Below, one piece after another: positions 17,906-26,729 of a DNA stretch of 64,000 bases. The notes beneath the pieces were generated by a model, which saw only the letters and a list, made by a program, of their open reading frames with translations, was not told the origin of the DNA and did not search any database. The position numbers and the translations under genes were made by a program. This stretch comes from DATAXI01 sp963756185 (lineage in GTDB: Bacteria; Verrucomicrobiota; Verrucomicrobiia; Chthoniobacterales; Chthoniobacteraceae): positions 962,828 through 1,026,827 of the forward strand of contig CAVWMS010000002.1 in the NCBI GenBank assembly GCA_963756185.1. Direction: 5' to 3'. The first letter of the stretch is position 1. Each line of letters begins with the position of its first letter.

Positions 17906-19508
17906 GAATGTGTTGCAAAAGTCAGCTGCTTTTTGCGGCTCGACCGGATTTGAGCATTCCTGAGCCTTGTATTCTCCACTGTGCCGTGTGGCGGCGTTAT
18001 CGACAGATAGGCTCGGCAGGCTTATGCGGTACAGGGGACTGCCGCCGATGGCGGCGGGCGGCAGAGGAACTTGACGAGGCGCCGCAAGTTCTGCGCGGTT
18101 GCGGTTAGTAGCACTTCGTCTTTAGCTCCGCTCAGACCTCGCAGCCGCAGTCGGTCGAGCTTGAAGATGCGCTTCATGTGCGCAAACCGCATCTCGACCT
18201 TTTTGCGTTCCCGACGCGATTGTTCGTAAGCTTCAGTCTTGGCCAGTGCGCGGGCGACATCGCGGGCATCCTCGTGCAGATCGCGAGGTACATGTCGCAT
18301 CGGTGTGCTGGGACAACACCGCATCTTGAACGCGCAGACATCGCAATCGCGCTTTGAGGCACGATAGCGAAGCGTACTGCCGTCGATGACCGTTCCGGTG
18401 GTGTGCAGCAGCTTTCCACCCGGACAGATATAGACGTTCCGCTCCCGATCGAAGACAAAGTCGGCCCGGCTGAGGGTGCCATCGGAGCGTGCCGACTTGT
18501 CCCAGACCGGGATGTGCGGCGTGATCTGACGGTCCACCAACCACTTGAGCAGCCTGACTGCACCATAAGCAGTGTCGCCTGCGAGCCGCTGTGGCCGAAG
18601 GTGGAAGCGCTGCCGGACCCGGTCCAGCATGGTCCTTGTGATGGCGATCTCAGCGATCCTGCTGGCGCGTGTGCCCTCGGCGTCGACGATGATCCCCGCT
18701 TTATTGTCGATGAGATAATTGGCGTCGTAAGCGAAAAAAGGATCAGTGTTCTTCCTCGCAACCCATGCCGCCTGCGGGTCAGTCAGCGACACCTCCTTAG
18801 GAGGCTTGCGCCTGTTGCCCCCATCGAATTTGTCGTCATCTTCACTGTTCTCCGCACGGTTTTGGGCGGTGTCTAAAGCCGTCAGATACTCGCGGACCGC
18901 GCGGGACGCTTCCTCAGCCTTCGGCCAACTGATTGGCTGGTCGCCAGGCGTCCGCTTCTTCTTGTCCACGTCCGCCTTGATTAGGCTCGCATCGATCGAA
19001 AAACCCTCGCCACCGACCAGACCAGCCGCAATGCACTTCGCCACCACGCTCTCAAATACCCGCCGTAACGCCTCGCTCTGACGAAAGCGCTCGTGCCGGG
19101 CACGGCTGAACACCGAATGATCGGGTATCCCATCTTCGATGCTGAGCTTGCAGAACCATCGGTATGCGAGATTGACCTGTACCTCAGAGCAAAGTTGTCG
19201 CTCCGAGCGGATCGCAAACACGTAGCCCACTAGCAGCATCCGGACCATCAGAACCGGATCAATCGAAGGCCGACCTGTGTGCGAGTAGTAAGGCCCAAGC
19301 TCCTTGTGCACCCAATCGAGATCGAGGACCCCGTCGATCTGCCTGACCAAATGATCCGCCGGCACCACCTTGTCGAGATCAAACGCGTAAAAGAATTGAC
19401 CTTGTCCGCGCTCTCGCCGCCCCATCATCGACCGCTCCCGCGAATCATGTCCTGATCCACGGAATCACGCTTCAATCGCAGTCTCAACGAGAGTTTTGCA
19501 ACACATTC
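17906..19508 (-). mobile_element. IS1182-like insertion sequence, intact
   Basis: The left end GAATGTGTTGCAAAAGTC (17906-17923) is the inverted complement of the right end at 19491-19508, with 17 of 18 positions matching. Both ends are flanked by GGAGG (17901-17905 and 19509-19513), which is read as a 5-bp target duplication. The 1603-bp element carries one complete transposase gene. Intact ends, direct repeat and gene point to a recent insertion. No interrupted gene was recognised at the site. Confidence 0.85.
18022..19428 (-). CDS. Transposase of the IS1182-like element
   Basis: The 468-residue DDE transposase moves the surrounding element. The N-terminal DUF772-type region reads LVRQIDGVLDLDW and GRPSIDPVLMVRMLLVGYV. 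The DDE core includes FSIDASLIKADVDKKKR, the second catalytic region around RLAGDTAYGAVRLLKW, and a C-terminal cysteine-containing part (RDCDVCAFKMRCCP) before KKVEMRFAHMKRIFKLDRLRL, which would hold the last acidic residue. The frame is uninterrupted. Start ATG 19428 (MMGRRERGQGQFF) is typical. Confidence 0.88.
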   Translation of the reverse strand: MMGRRERGQGQFFYAFDLDKVVPADHLVRQIDGVLDLDWVHKELGPYYSHTGRPSIDPVLMVRMLLVGYVFAIRSERQLCSEVQVNLAYRWFCKLSIEDGIPDHSVFSRARHERFRQSEALRRVFESVVAKCIAAGLVGGEGFSIDASLIKADVDKKKRTPGDQPISWPKAEEASRAVREYLTALDTAQNRAENSEDDDKFDGGNRRKPPKEVSLTDPQAAWVARKNTDPFFAYDANYLIDNKAGIIVDAEGTRASRIAEIAITRTMLDRVRQRFHLRPQRLAGDTAYGAVRLLKWLVDRQITPHIPVWDKSARSDGTLSRADFVFDRERNVYICPGGKLLHTTGTVIDGSTLRYRASKRDCDVCAFKMRCCPSTPMRHVPRDLHEDARDVARALAKTEAYEQSRRERKKVEMRFAHMKRIFKLDRLRLRGLSGAKDEVLLTATAQNLRRLVKFLCRPPPSAAVPCTA

Positions 19509-19783
19509 GGAGGAAAAGCGGACATCAGGCGGCGCTAAAGCCGGAAGCCCCGGTCGCGATTGACCCTCTTCCGACATGCGGCTTCGAGAATTGCCGCGGC
19601 GCAAAATCACGAAACCCCGCGGGGCCCGCTCGGGGCAGGCGTTGGAGGCACAGAACGCCGAGTACCGATGAATGACATCGATTGTGAATCGGCGATTGCC
19701 GCGTTCTTGCACCTTGTGCTTTCGCGCGAGAAACCTACGCACACGTTCAATGACGGTCGCGCATTCCACACGATCTGTGTTCT

Positions 19784-20524
19784 TTAGAGAACGATCAGAA
19801 CAACACCCACTACCGCCAACGCGGTTCCAGCCATCGTCGTTGCCATGCGTGGATACGGTAGAACTTTCTGTACGAGAACGATCACGGCAAGCGCAGCAAC
19901 CCAAAGTAGGTTCATCACACCTGCCGTGAACAGCAACAGCATCAATGCCCAGCAGCAACCGACACAGAAGGTCCCATGCGATAGCCCCATGCGAAACGCG
20001 CCGGCAACGCCAGAGCGCCAGTGGGAAGTGATAAATCCAATAGGGCTGCTGCACTGCGTCAGGCAGCGGTTCTTCAGCGGCGAGAATTCATAGGCGGCGG
20101 CCAGTAAGAACGTCATCCCGGCAACTCTTGTACTTACGAAAGTCAGCGATGGCGACAGCAAAGCTCCTTTCCCAAGCTCGGTTTGGAGCGCCGCAGCCAC
20201 CAGGGCGAAGCCGCCCCAGATCAGTAGATACCCCGCAGCAAATGTGGCGGTCATTAGTGCCGGCTTGTCGCCTTGCCGCCGCTGCACCACTGTGAACAGC
20301 AAGATCATTGGTAATGCACTGGGCAGCATCATGCCAACCATCATCACGGCCCACATCGTGGCTGTGAGCGAGAAAGGTGCAGGCCCAGATGACATGGCCA
20401 TCCCTGGCATGTCCTCCATTCCCGACATGTCTTGGGACAGACGAAATAGGTAGGCCCATGCAAGCCCCGCGATGGCAACGAGACTTGTAATGACAATGGC
20501 TCGATCCCGAAAGATCGCTGCCAT
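19784..20524 (-). CDS. DUF2182 membrane protein
   Basis: This 246-residue integral membrane protein has seven or so hydrophobic segments. The family hallmark MWAVMMVGMMLPSALPMI is present, with Met-rich stretches (DMSGMEDMPGMAMSS) just before it and YEFSPLKNRCLTQCSSP, then SHGTFCVGCCWALMLLLF. DUF2182 members are described as predicted metal-binding membrane proteins; the Met/Cys clusters fit that, but the metal is unknown. It starts nine bases after the DUF1326 gene, and the two are commonly found together, so a shared role is likely. Confidence 0.8.
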   Translation of the reverse strand: MAAIFRDRAIVITSLVAIAGLAWAYLFRLSQDMSGMEDMPGMAMSSGPAPFSLTATMWAVMMVGMMLPSALPMILLFTVVQRRQGDKPALMTATFAAGYLLIWGGFALVAAALQTELGKGALLSPSLTFVSTRVAGMTFLLAAAYEFSPLKNRCLTQCSSPIGFITSHWRSGVAGAFRMGLSHGTFCVGCCWALMLLLFTAGVMNLLWVAALAVIVLVQKVLPYPRMATTMAGTALAVVGVVLIVL

Positions 20525-20533
20525 ATCGATGGA

Positions 20534-21143
20534 TCAGGCTGCTTTACGGTGAGGCCCGTAGGGTCCGATGTCGATCATTGCCAAGTGGGCGTGCCGATCG
20601 GCCCAATCGTGTGGAATAAGACCACTTGCCTTCGTCGTGCTGCTGCCGAATTCAGCCTCAATGAACTCGAAGCCTTCCGCTAGTGTCACCTTAACCCGAT
20701 GCGGTGCTCTGTTGACCGGATTTCTTACCGGTTCAGCGTGGGAGTCTACGATGTCATCGACCGAGAACCGTCCGGTACACGCACTCACATCTGCCTCGAA
20801 ATTGATCGGTCGGAAAAGCGGCTCATTCATCTTGGTGATCGTGGCGGCGAAGACATTGAAGTAGGTCGCACCCGGTTCCTGTTCCTTGCCACTCAAGATC
20901 GTCAACAAGGCATTCCGCTGCTCTTCGGTTGCACGTTCATCGATGATCGCAAGAGCCTCGCCGTTGCCCTCGTGGATCGCACGGGGCCATGCGAAGAGTC
21001 CGACCCACTTCAAGCCATCGAGGGAAACAGAGCCGAAATGGCCCTTTTCGATCTGCATCGCCACCGAACTGGCATGGGCAACCCCAAGCGCAGTTGCATG
21101 TTGCGATCTGGGAGCCACGCATACTCCAATCGACGTGCGCCAT
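20534..21143 (-). pseudogene. DUF1326 protein, frameshifted
   Basis: The gene opens at ATG 21143 with WSMRGSQIATCNCAWGCPCQF, the DUF1326 C-x-C-x(3)-C-x-C motif. It then loses frame near 21066. The second frame carries the rest: MQIEKGHFGSVSLDGLKW, VGLFAWPRAIHEGNGEALAI, PLFRPINFEADVSACTGRFS and EAEFGSSTTKASGLIP. Compared with relatives, about 15 residues around the shift are also missing. It is upstream of, and co-directional with, the DUF2182 gene. An active protein would need restored frame. Confidence 0.7.
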
Positions 21144-21501
21144 TGTTTCCTCCTAAAGGCGAGCCATTTGGCTGCCAATTCTGAACCAACCTTTCCCCGA
21201 TAGGCGGCTGATCCGCCCACCGTGCGGTAATGCTATCCTATTATCCCGGCTCTCAACAACACCAGATCGGCCAAGTTGGTGGGCAAACCTCTTGGCTCAT
21301 CCGGTAACACGCGAGTTCGCGGAAATTCGAGCCCGTACGCCCGCGTCTGCGGCCTCCGGCACGCGAAGCAGTCATTTTTTGCTGCAATGCCGGTGGTCTC
21401 ATACTGGCCCAACGCGACAGACTAGGCGCGGCGAGCATATGTCGGTTCGTGAGGCGAGAGCGGAAGTTGCTGAAGAACGCCTCTCAATTGGTCATCGAAC
21501 G
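21144..21501. other. Intergenic, 360 bp
   Basis: No gene seen between the terminator and the DUF1326 start. It should contain the promoter of the DUF1326/DUF2182 pair. Confidence 0.35.
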
Positions 21502-21534
21502 GAAAACGGCCCCGACAATCTATATCAGGGCCGT
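21502..21534 (-). terminator. Intrinsic terminator of the 21.5-kb small gene
   Basis: On the minus strand ACGGCCC and GGGCCGT form a 7-bp stem followed by a run of T (TTTT), 13 bases after the stop codon of the gene ending at 21547. Position and shape fit a rho-independent terminator. Confidence 0.65.
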
Positions 21535-21546
21535 CGATGCTTACTA

Positions 21547-21861
21547 CTATCCGTATTGTTGACCCGCTTTGTTGATTGAGGGCACGGCCGCCTCGAGGTC
21601 TTTTGGGTTCATGACAGGCCGCAAAGAAATCTTTGCATTGAATGCGAGAAACCAAGGCTCAGCAACGGCCGGGATTTGCGATGAGTCCTTCATGTCGAAC
21701 ACTATGGAGCCGGACCGTTGGCCGTTATCATCTGGAAAGAAATAGGCAGCTTCCGGCTTGAGCTCAGCCACTATTTTTTCGACGGTAGAACCTAAGGTCC
21801 CGGCTTTGGCAGCGGCGTTTCCGCTCTCCACGGGTATCGATACTCTAAGCAACATTCGCAT
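21547..21861 (-). CDS. Small conserved protein (DUF3303-like)
   Basis: The 104-residue protein begins MRMLLRVSIPVESGNAAAK after a good ribosome-binding site (AAGGAGA, five bases before ATG 21861). The layout is a short alpha-beta domain: an opening strand, the helix TVEKIVAELKPEAAYFF, then SGSIVFDMKDSSQIPAV and EPWFLAFNAKISLRPVM. It resembles DUF3303-type dimeric alpha-beta barrel proteins. No function is known. A terminator follows the stop, so it is probably transcribed alone. Confidence 0.65.
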   Translation of the reverse strand: MRMLLRVSIPVESGNAAAKAGTLGSTVEKIVAELKPEAAYFFPDDNGQRSGSIVFDMKDSSQIPAVAEPWFLAFNAKISLRPVMNPKDLEAAVPSINKAGQQYG

Positions 21862-22257
21862 CGCTTTCTCCTTTAAGGTGGTCCTCTCGATTTTAATGCT
21901 TCTGGACGAGGAATTTCCGGGCAAAGCGAACATGACTTACCCTCCCGCGCATTGATGCAGGTCAAAAAGGCGGACAGCCGCCCAGCTCCGAAGTTGGTCG
22001 GTCTCGGATTGCAATCGGCTCTGCACATGTTGCAGTGCATGAGTCTGTTGTTGGCCCATTGCGACCAATTTCACATTACGACCTGATGTCAGCTTTCGGC
22101 GCAAAGCGGAAGTAGGCGGGACCGCAGGGCTGCCTCGGTCGAGAATGACCAATTTGCGACATTGGCTGGCCGCGCCAACCTGTACCGTGATCGCACTTGA
22201 TCCATCCGGTGTGATAGTCTGGGCGATAAGGACCATTTCAGCGTGGGGGCAAACGCT
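21862..22257. other. Intergenic with dispersed repeat
   Basis: No gene. About 22050-22180 carries GTTGGCCCATTGCGACCAA, GCAAAGCGGAAGTAGGCGGG, GAGAATGACCAATTTGCG and TTGGCTGGCC, words shared with 13.05-13.13 and 17.85 kb. The position just ahead of an ABC_sub_bind gene is also shared with the 13-kb copy. Confidence 0.45.
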
Positions 22258-22931
22258 ATGAGGCGGCGCGACATTATTGCGCTTCTTGGCAGCTTCGCCG
22301 CGGCATGGCCGCTCAAAGCTGAAGAACTACAGCAGCTTCGGACAATAGCGATAATTGGGAACACGACGCAGGCATATGGTCCTTGGGCTGCCGCCTTTGT
22401 TGAAAGGCTGGGCCAACTTGGCTGGATCGAGGGCCGCACGCTCCAGATCGAGTATCGGTGGTTCGAGGGACGTCGAGAGCGCGTTGCCGAAATCGCCTCA
22501 GAGCTAGTCAGCAAGAAGGTTGATCTGATTGTCACCTACGGAGGAGCTGCGGTCATATGCAAGCAGGCGACTACTTCAATTCCTATTGTCTTTGTACCAG
22601 GGGTCGACCCAGTAGCGGCCGGGCTGGTTGCTAACTTCGCGCATCCAGGCGGCAACGTGACTGGAATGTCCGTTCAACAAGCCGACATTGCAAGCAAGCG
22701 GCTTGAACTTCTCCGTGGAACGGTTCCAGGTCTCAGCAGGCTGGCGATCCTGTTTGATGCGAACTATCCGGCAAGCGTGCGCGAAGCCGATAATCTTGAG
22801 ACTGTCGGTTCGCCAATTTGGAATTACGCTCCTGCGGTCGGGCGTGCGTGTAGTTGCCGATCTTGAACCCGCCTTTGATGCCTTCAAAAGTCAGGTTGAT
22901 GCAGTTTATCTCGCAGACGCTGGCCTATTAG

Positions 22932-24459
22932 TCTTACTGTGTCAGAATTTTTGACGTCTACTCTGAGCCGAGATTGTCGCGACGCAGCAAGGGCAGCGCG
23001 ACAGCATTGCCACGAGAGCAGCGCTCAATCTCCGTCGAATAGTGGCAATCGAATTCGGAATGTGCCGTTCAGGCCGCAATGGCGGACCCCCTCGGGCGGT
23101 AAGCTTCGGGAATTGTAATTTCTTTGAACAACTCGGTGGAACGCGTTCCTGAGGGGGGAATCGTCTCCCGCTCGGAGATCAGGAATCCATAGGCCGCGAT
23201 GCACAGCGTTGCATGATGGTGGAAGCCGCGCCAGCCTCGCCCTTCGAAGTGGCCGAGCCCAACCTCCTGTTTGAGTTCCTGATAATCGCGTTCGATGCGC
23301 CAGCGCAGTTTGGCGGTACCGACGAGCTTATGGAACGCGATGTTCGCCGGAAGCGTTGAGAACCAATATTTTGTCGGTGCCTCTTCGCCCTCCGGCCACT
23401 CGATCAGCAACCACTCCTCTGGTCGGTTCTCAGCAAGCCAGTAATCTCGATGCGCCGCACGAACGCGCACGCGGGCAAAGCGTGACGACAACGGCTCCGC
23501 CGTGGCTTCCCGCCACGTGATCTTGCACCAGGCCTTTGACGGCAGGCCAAACGCAAGCTTCTTGACCGAGATCGGTTGGTGCTTGCCGTCACGCCGCAAC
23601 AGCTTTGGAGGTCGCCCGCAGCCTGACCAGGCCTTTGGCGGCTGCGGCCCAGTGCCTGGCGCCCACACAGACGTTTGTGGCATAATGCCGGCTATGTAGC
23701 TCAATCCGAGCGCCGTGATGTTCGTACGCAGATCAGTGTAAGCGCCATAGCCGGCATCCATCAGCACCACGCCACGTGGTAAGCCGGCCACACATGCCCA
23801 GCGTAATTGCTCAAGCGCGATCGCCGGCTTGGTCTTGAAGGTGATCTCCTTGGGCACACCAGCTTTGCGCCGACGTGTACGGTCCGTCGCCCACTCCTTC
23901 GGCAGATAGAGGCGATAGGCCGCCGGCAAGCTCGCATGATGATTGGCAATTGAAAGTGTAACTGCGATCTGACAATTGTCTTGCTTACCAAGCTCGCCGC
24001 AATATTGACGACCGACCCCGACCGAATGCCGTCCCTTCTTGGGGAAGCCCGTGTCATCGATGATCCAAGCTTCGATCGGCCCGTGGCGCTCTATCTCCGG
24101 CAGTACCATTTCGCGGACCTTGGCCAGTACCTTCTCGTCAGACCAGGTGCCTTCACCAACAAAATGTAACAGCGACTGATGTTGCGCCGCCGTTCGCTCA
24201 GGCGCCGTAATTGCCGCCATCGGCTCGACGCTCTTGCGCTCGCCGGGCATCATCAGCCCTATACAATAGTCCCGAAGCGGTTTGGCCCGGTCCGCGTGCC
24301 CGATCACGCTCGTTAGACCCTCGACAAACGCCAAAAACCGCGATGTAGCGTCACCTGATTTTGGCAGATCCATCTCAGCCCCTCGCATGCTAAAAAGTAA
24401 ATCTTGCCAAATACATGATTCTTCATCGGCAAACGCCGCGACGTTGTGACTCAGTAAGA
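22932..24459 (-). mobile_element. IS701-family insertion sequence
   Basis: The ends are TCTTACTGTGTCA (left) and, on the complement, TCTTACTGAGTCA (right). Both ends are flanked by TTAG (22928-22931 and 24460-24463), matching the YTAR 4-bp target duplication known for IS701. The element is 1528 bp and holds one intact transposase gene on the minus strand. It lies inside an ABC_sub_bind reading frame. The clean ends suggest recent movement. Confidence 0.88.
23069..24388 (-). CDS. IS701-family transposase
   Basis: The 439-residue transposase is full length. The DDE fold can be traced: WIIDDTGFPKKGRHSVGVG contains the first catalytic Asp, GVVLMDAGYGAYTDLR the second, and RWRIERDYQELKQEVGLGHF the Glu helix (Y-x-E-L-K-x-E-x-G). 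Length and motifs match IS701 transposases. The frame is intact from ATG 24388 (MRGAEMDLPKSGD), though the next methionine (MDLPKSG) is equally plausible as start. Confidence 0.9.
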   Translation of the reverse strand: MRGAEMDLPKSGDATSRFLAFVEGLTSVIGHADRAKPLRDYCIGLMMPGERKSVEPMAAITAPERTAAQHQSLLHFVGEGTWSDEKVLAKVREMVLPEIERHGPIEAWIIDDTGFPKKGRHSVGVGRQYCGELGKQDNCQIAVTLSIANHHASLPAAYRLYLPKEWATDRTRRRKAGVPKEITFKTKPAIALEQLRWACVAGLPRGVVLMDAGYGAYTDLRTNITALGLSYIAGIMPQTSVWAPGTGPQPPKAWSGCGRPPKLLRRDGKHQPISVKKLAFGLPSKAWCKITWREATAEPLSSRFARVRVRAAHRDYWLAENRPEEWLLIEWPEGEEAPTKYWFSTLPANIAFHKLVGTAKLRWRIERDYQELKQEVGLGHFEGRGWRGFHHHATLCIAAYGFLISERETIPPSGTRSTELFKEITIPEAYRPRGSAIAA

Positions 24460-24612
24460 TTAGATGGCAATCGCGCCCGCGTCGTTTCGCTCGTGCTCGA
24501 TACCAAGTTACCGACGTCGTCCTCGATAAGCGAAACAGCCCGAGCGGGGGCGCTTATGGCTTACGGACCAGATTACCCAGATTTGTTCCGCCGCGCCGCC
24601 ACGAGGTGATCG

Positions 24613-24951
24613 AGTGAAAGACGAAATGTCGGCAACTGGCCCATTTGTATGGACCGGCCGCGCGTTGCAAGCCGAAAGTGATGATTTGGAGAGGTTGGTC
24701 TTGCGCTTCTGTATCCGGCCCATTGATGGAGCGTCTGAGCCCCTGGCCATCATGGATATCCGCGCGCGTTCGATCTCATTCGCGTCTCGGCCCCGAAGGC
24801 CAGATGGGCCACCTGATCACGAACGCGCTGGCGAGACCTTTCTCCATCTCCTCTTTCTAACTCGCAGACCTCGGCGGGAAAGCTAACTCTTGCTTTCGGG
24901 ATCAGCTTGAGCCGTCAACGATCCCCTTAGTTTAACTTGAGCGTTTTTACT
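24613..24951. other. Spacer between ABC remnant and IS110
   Basis: An open plus-strand frame (24614-24886) follows the EVIE stop but has no recognised family and uneven composition. It is not called as a gene. The left end of the IS110 element lies somewhere here. Confidence 0.35.
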
Positions 24952-26007
24952 TCAGGCTGCTGCCTTCGTGATGCGCGCTTCATAACCGCGCTGTTGTGCC
25001 AGCACAGTCCAGGCGATCCGTGCCAGCTTGTTGGCGAGAGCTGCAGCCAAAACGTTAGGATGCAGGCGCTGAGCGGCGTGAGCGAGCCAGATCCCGAAGC
25101 CGTGCTTCGGCCAGCTCGCCGGCCGCAGCAGAATGACCCGAGCTGCCTGCATGAAGAGTGTGCGCAAGTAACCGTTGCCCCGTTTGGAGATGCGCCCGAG
25201 GATGGTTCGGTCTCCGGTCGACATCTGCTTAGGGACGAGGCCGATCCAAGCCGAAAAATCGCGCCCTCTGGCGAATGCCGCGCCGCTGCCGATCGCCGCA
25301 ACCATCGCACTCGAGATGATCGGACCAATGCCCGGCACGGTCATGACCCTTCGACAACTGTCATCACTTTTTGCTAACGTCTTGATCTCATCGGTCACGG
25401 CTTCAATTCGTTCATCGAGCTGGCGCCAGTCACTGGCAAGATCAGCAACAATTCGCGCCATGCGTGGTGAAAGAACATCCGTCCGTTTGGCGAGGATGTC
25501 AGGCAGCGCCTGGCGAAGGAAGCGAAGTCCTTGTCGGACGATGATACTGCGCTCGAGAAGAAAGCCGCGAATTTGATTGATCACTGCGGTCCGCTCGCTG
25601 ACCAGGCGAGACCGGACCCGGTGCAGCGCTTGCAGATCCAGTTGTTCGTTGGTTTTGGCCGGAACAAAGCGTGTCGTCGGCCGCTGTACCGCCTCAGCTA
25701 CGGCATGGGCATCTCGGAAATCATTCTTGTGCCCCTGCCGAAAGGGCTTTGCGTACGTGGGCGGCACCTGCTTCACGTCGTGGCCCAGCGCGGCAAGCTC
25801 GCGAGCAACGTAGTGCGTCGCCATCCCCGCTTCGATACCGATAAGACAGGGCGGCAAGTTCGCGAGCCTCGTTGTAATGCGCCCGCGTGGGACCTTCTCC
25901 CGCAACACGATGCCGCCGCGCGCATCAAGGCCAATCATGTGAAGCGTGTTCTTGCCCATATCTATTCCGATGGTGGTCACTGCGTGAACGGCGGACGTAC
26001 GAGGCAT
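24952..26007 (-). CDS. IS110-family transposase
   Basis: The 351-residue protein starts at ATG 26007 with AAGGAGC upstream. It shows the IS110 plan: a RuvC-like DEDD domain first (TTIGIDMGKNTLHMIGLDA, GIEAGMATHYVARELAA, then KNDFRDAHAVAEAV), and a C-terminal Transposase_20 domain (VMTVPGIGPIISSAMVAAIG, FSAWIGLVPKQMSTGDR, ISKRGNGYLRTLFMQAARV). IS110 elements have no obvious inverted repeats, so the ends were not fixed. The upstream in-frame extension to 26298 does not look coding. Confidence 0.9.
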   Translation of the reverse strand: MPRTSAVHAVTTIGIDMGKNTLHMIGLDARGGIVLREKVPRGRITTRLANLPPCLIGIEAGMATHYVARELAALGHDVKQVPPTYAKPFRQGHKNDFRDAHAVAEAVQRPTTRFVPAKTNEQLDLQALHRVRSRLVSERTAVINQIRGFLLERSIIVRQGLRFLRQALPDILAKRTDVLSPRMARIVADLASDWRQLDERIEAVTDEIKTLAKSDDSCRRVMTVPGIGPIISSAMVAAIGSGAAFARGRDFSAWIGLVPKQMSTGDRTILGRISKRGNGYLRTLFMQAARVILLRPASWPKHGFGIWLAHAAQRLHPNVLAAALANKLARIAWTVLAQQRGYEARITKAAA

Positions 26008-26729
26008 GGCGGTGCTCCTTATCCTGGCAAGCCCCCATGTACTCTCAGAGCCATCGGGGGCGGGAGCGCGGCCGGTCCATCCCATTCGCGTCGGTTCGTG
26101 CGGTGCGGAAGTGCTCAAAGAGGCGGCGACCGCGTCAGCAGCTCCGGCAGCTTGGCGATGTTGGCGGCGATGCGCCGCGCCCTGGTCGCGCTGAGGATAA
26201 GGGGAACCCCAAGCGCGGGAATCGGCTTCGCGCGCCTGGGGCCCAAGACGGGCGTCCGGTACGCAACGAAGACGCGCCGCCTCGTCTAACCGAAGCACGT
26301 GCTGTCCGACAACTCTATCGTGATCGCGGATTAACGTTACGTCGATACGGAATACGGGGCCTAGAAATCGAAGGGTAGTACCGGCATGTTACGGATATGC
26401 GCCGAGGCTTAGCCATCGCAGTCTGGCAGCGCCGTTGGTGGAATAAAAAATCTTCGGAATCCAAATTGCTGCCATCATGTTGGCCAAGATGTTTGATCGC
26501 GCTGGGAGAGGGGACCGGCAGTCCTTAAAAATCGCCGCGCTAAGCAGGCAAGCTCGCCCAGCCGGCAGTCCATCAAACAGAGCCGAGGCGGTTGCGACCA
26601 AATCGTGGCGGATTGCTGGTGAATGTGCGTCGCGGAGTTCTATCAATGTGCGTTGCAGTGCCCGTGTTCAGGACGGCATCAGTTACCTTCCCGCAAGTGC
26701 GGCTGGGATGAATTGGAGGGGGGGTTCGC
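26008..26729. other. Intergenic with a small repeat-family remnant
   Basis: About 26138-26191, minus strand, encodes ARRIAANIAKLPELL, the tail of a small protein family that also appears at 50.8 and 51.4 kb. No other gene is seen. Part of this stretch may belong to the IS110 element. Confidence 0.45.

Larger units (their letters stand above)
22258..24612 (+). pseudogene. ABC_sub_bind protein gene, interrupted by IS701
   Basis: The 5' part (from ATG 22258, MRRRDIIALLGSFAAAWPLK) encodes a normal ABC_sub_bind protein through PGVDPVAAGLVANFAHPGGN. Near 22805 the frame shifts to RQFGITLLRSGVRVVADLEP and on to AVYLADAGL. An IS701 element then sits at 22932-24459. Removing it and one copy of TTAG restores an open frame, LLDGNRARVVSLVLDTKLPT, to YGPDYPDLFRRAA. 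A deletion then joins this to the terminal EVIE and stop. It therefore had at least a frameshift and a 3' deletion besides the insertion. Confidence 0.8.

Noticed and set aside
19425..20054. A 209-codon minus-strand frame
   Set aside because: It runs through the IS end and in another frame over the DUF2182 gene, with Cys/Arg-rich composition and no similarity.
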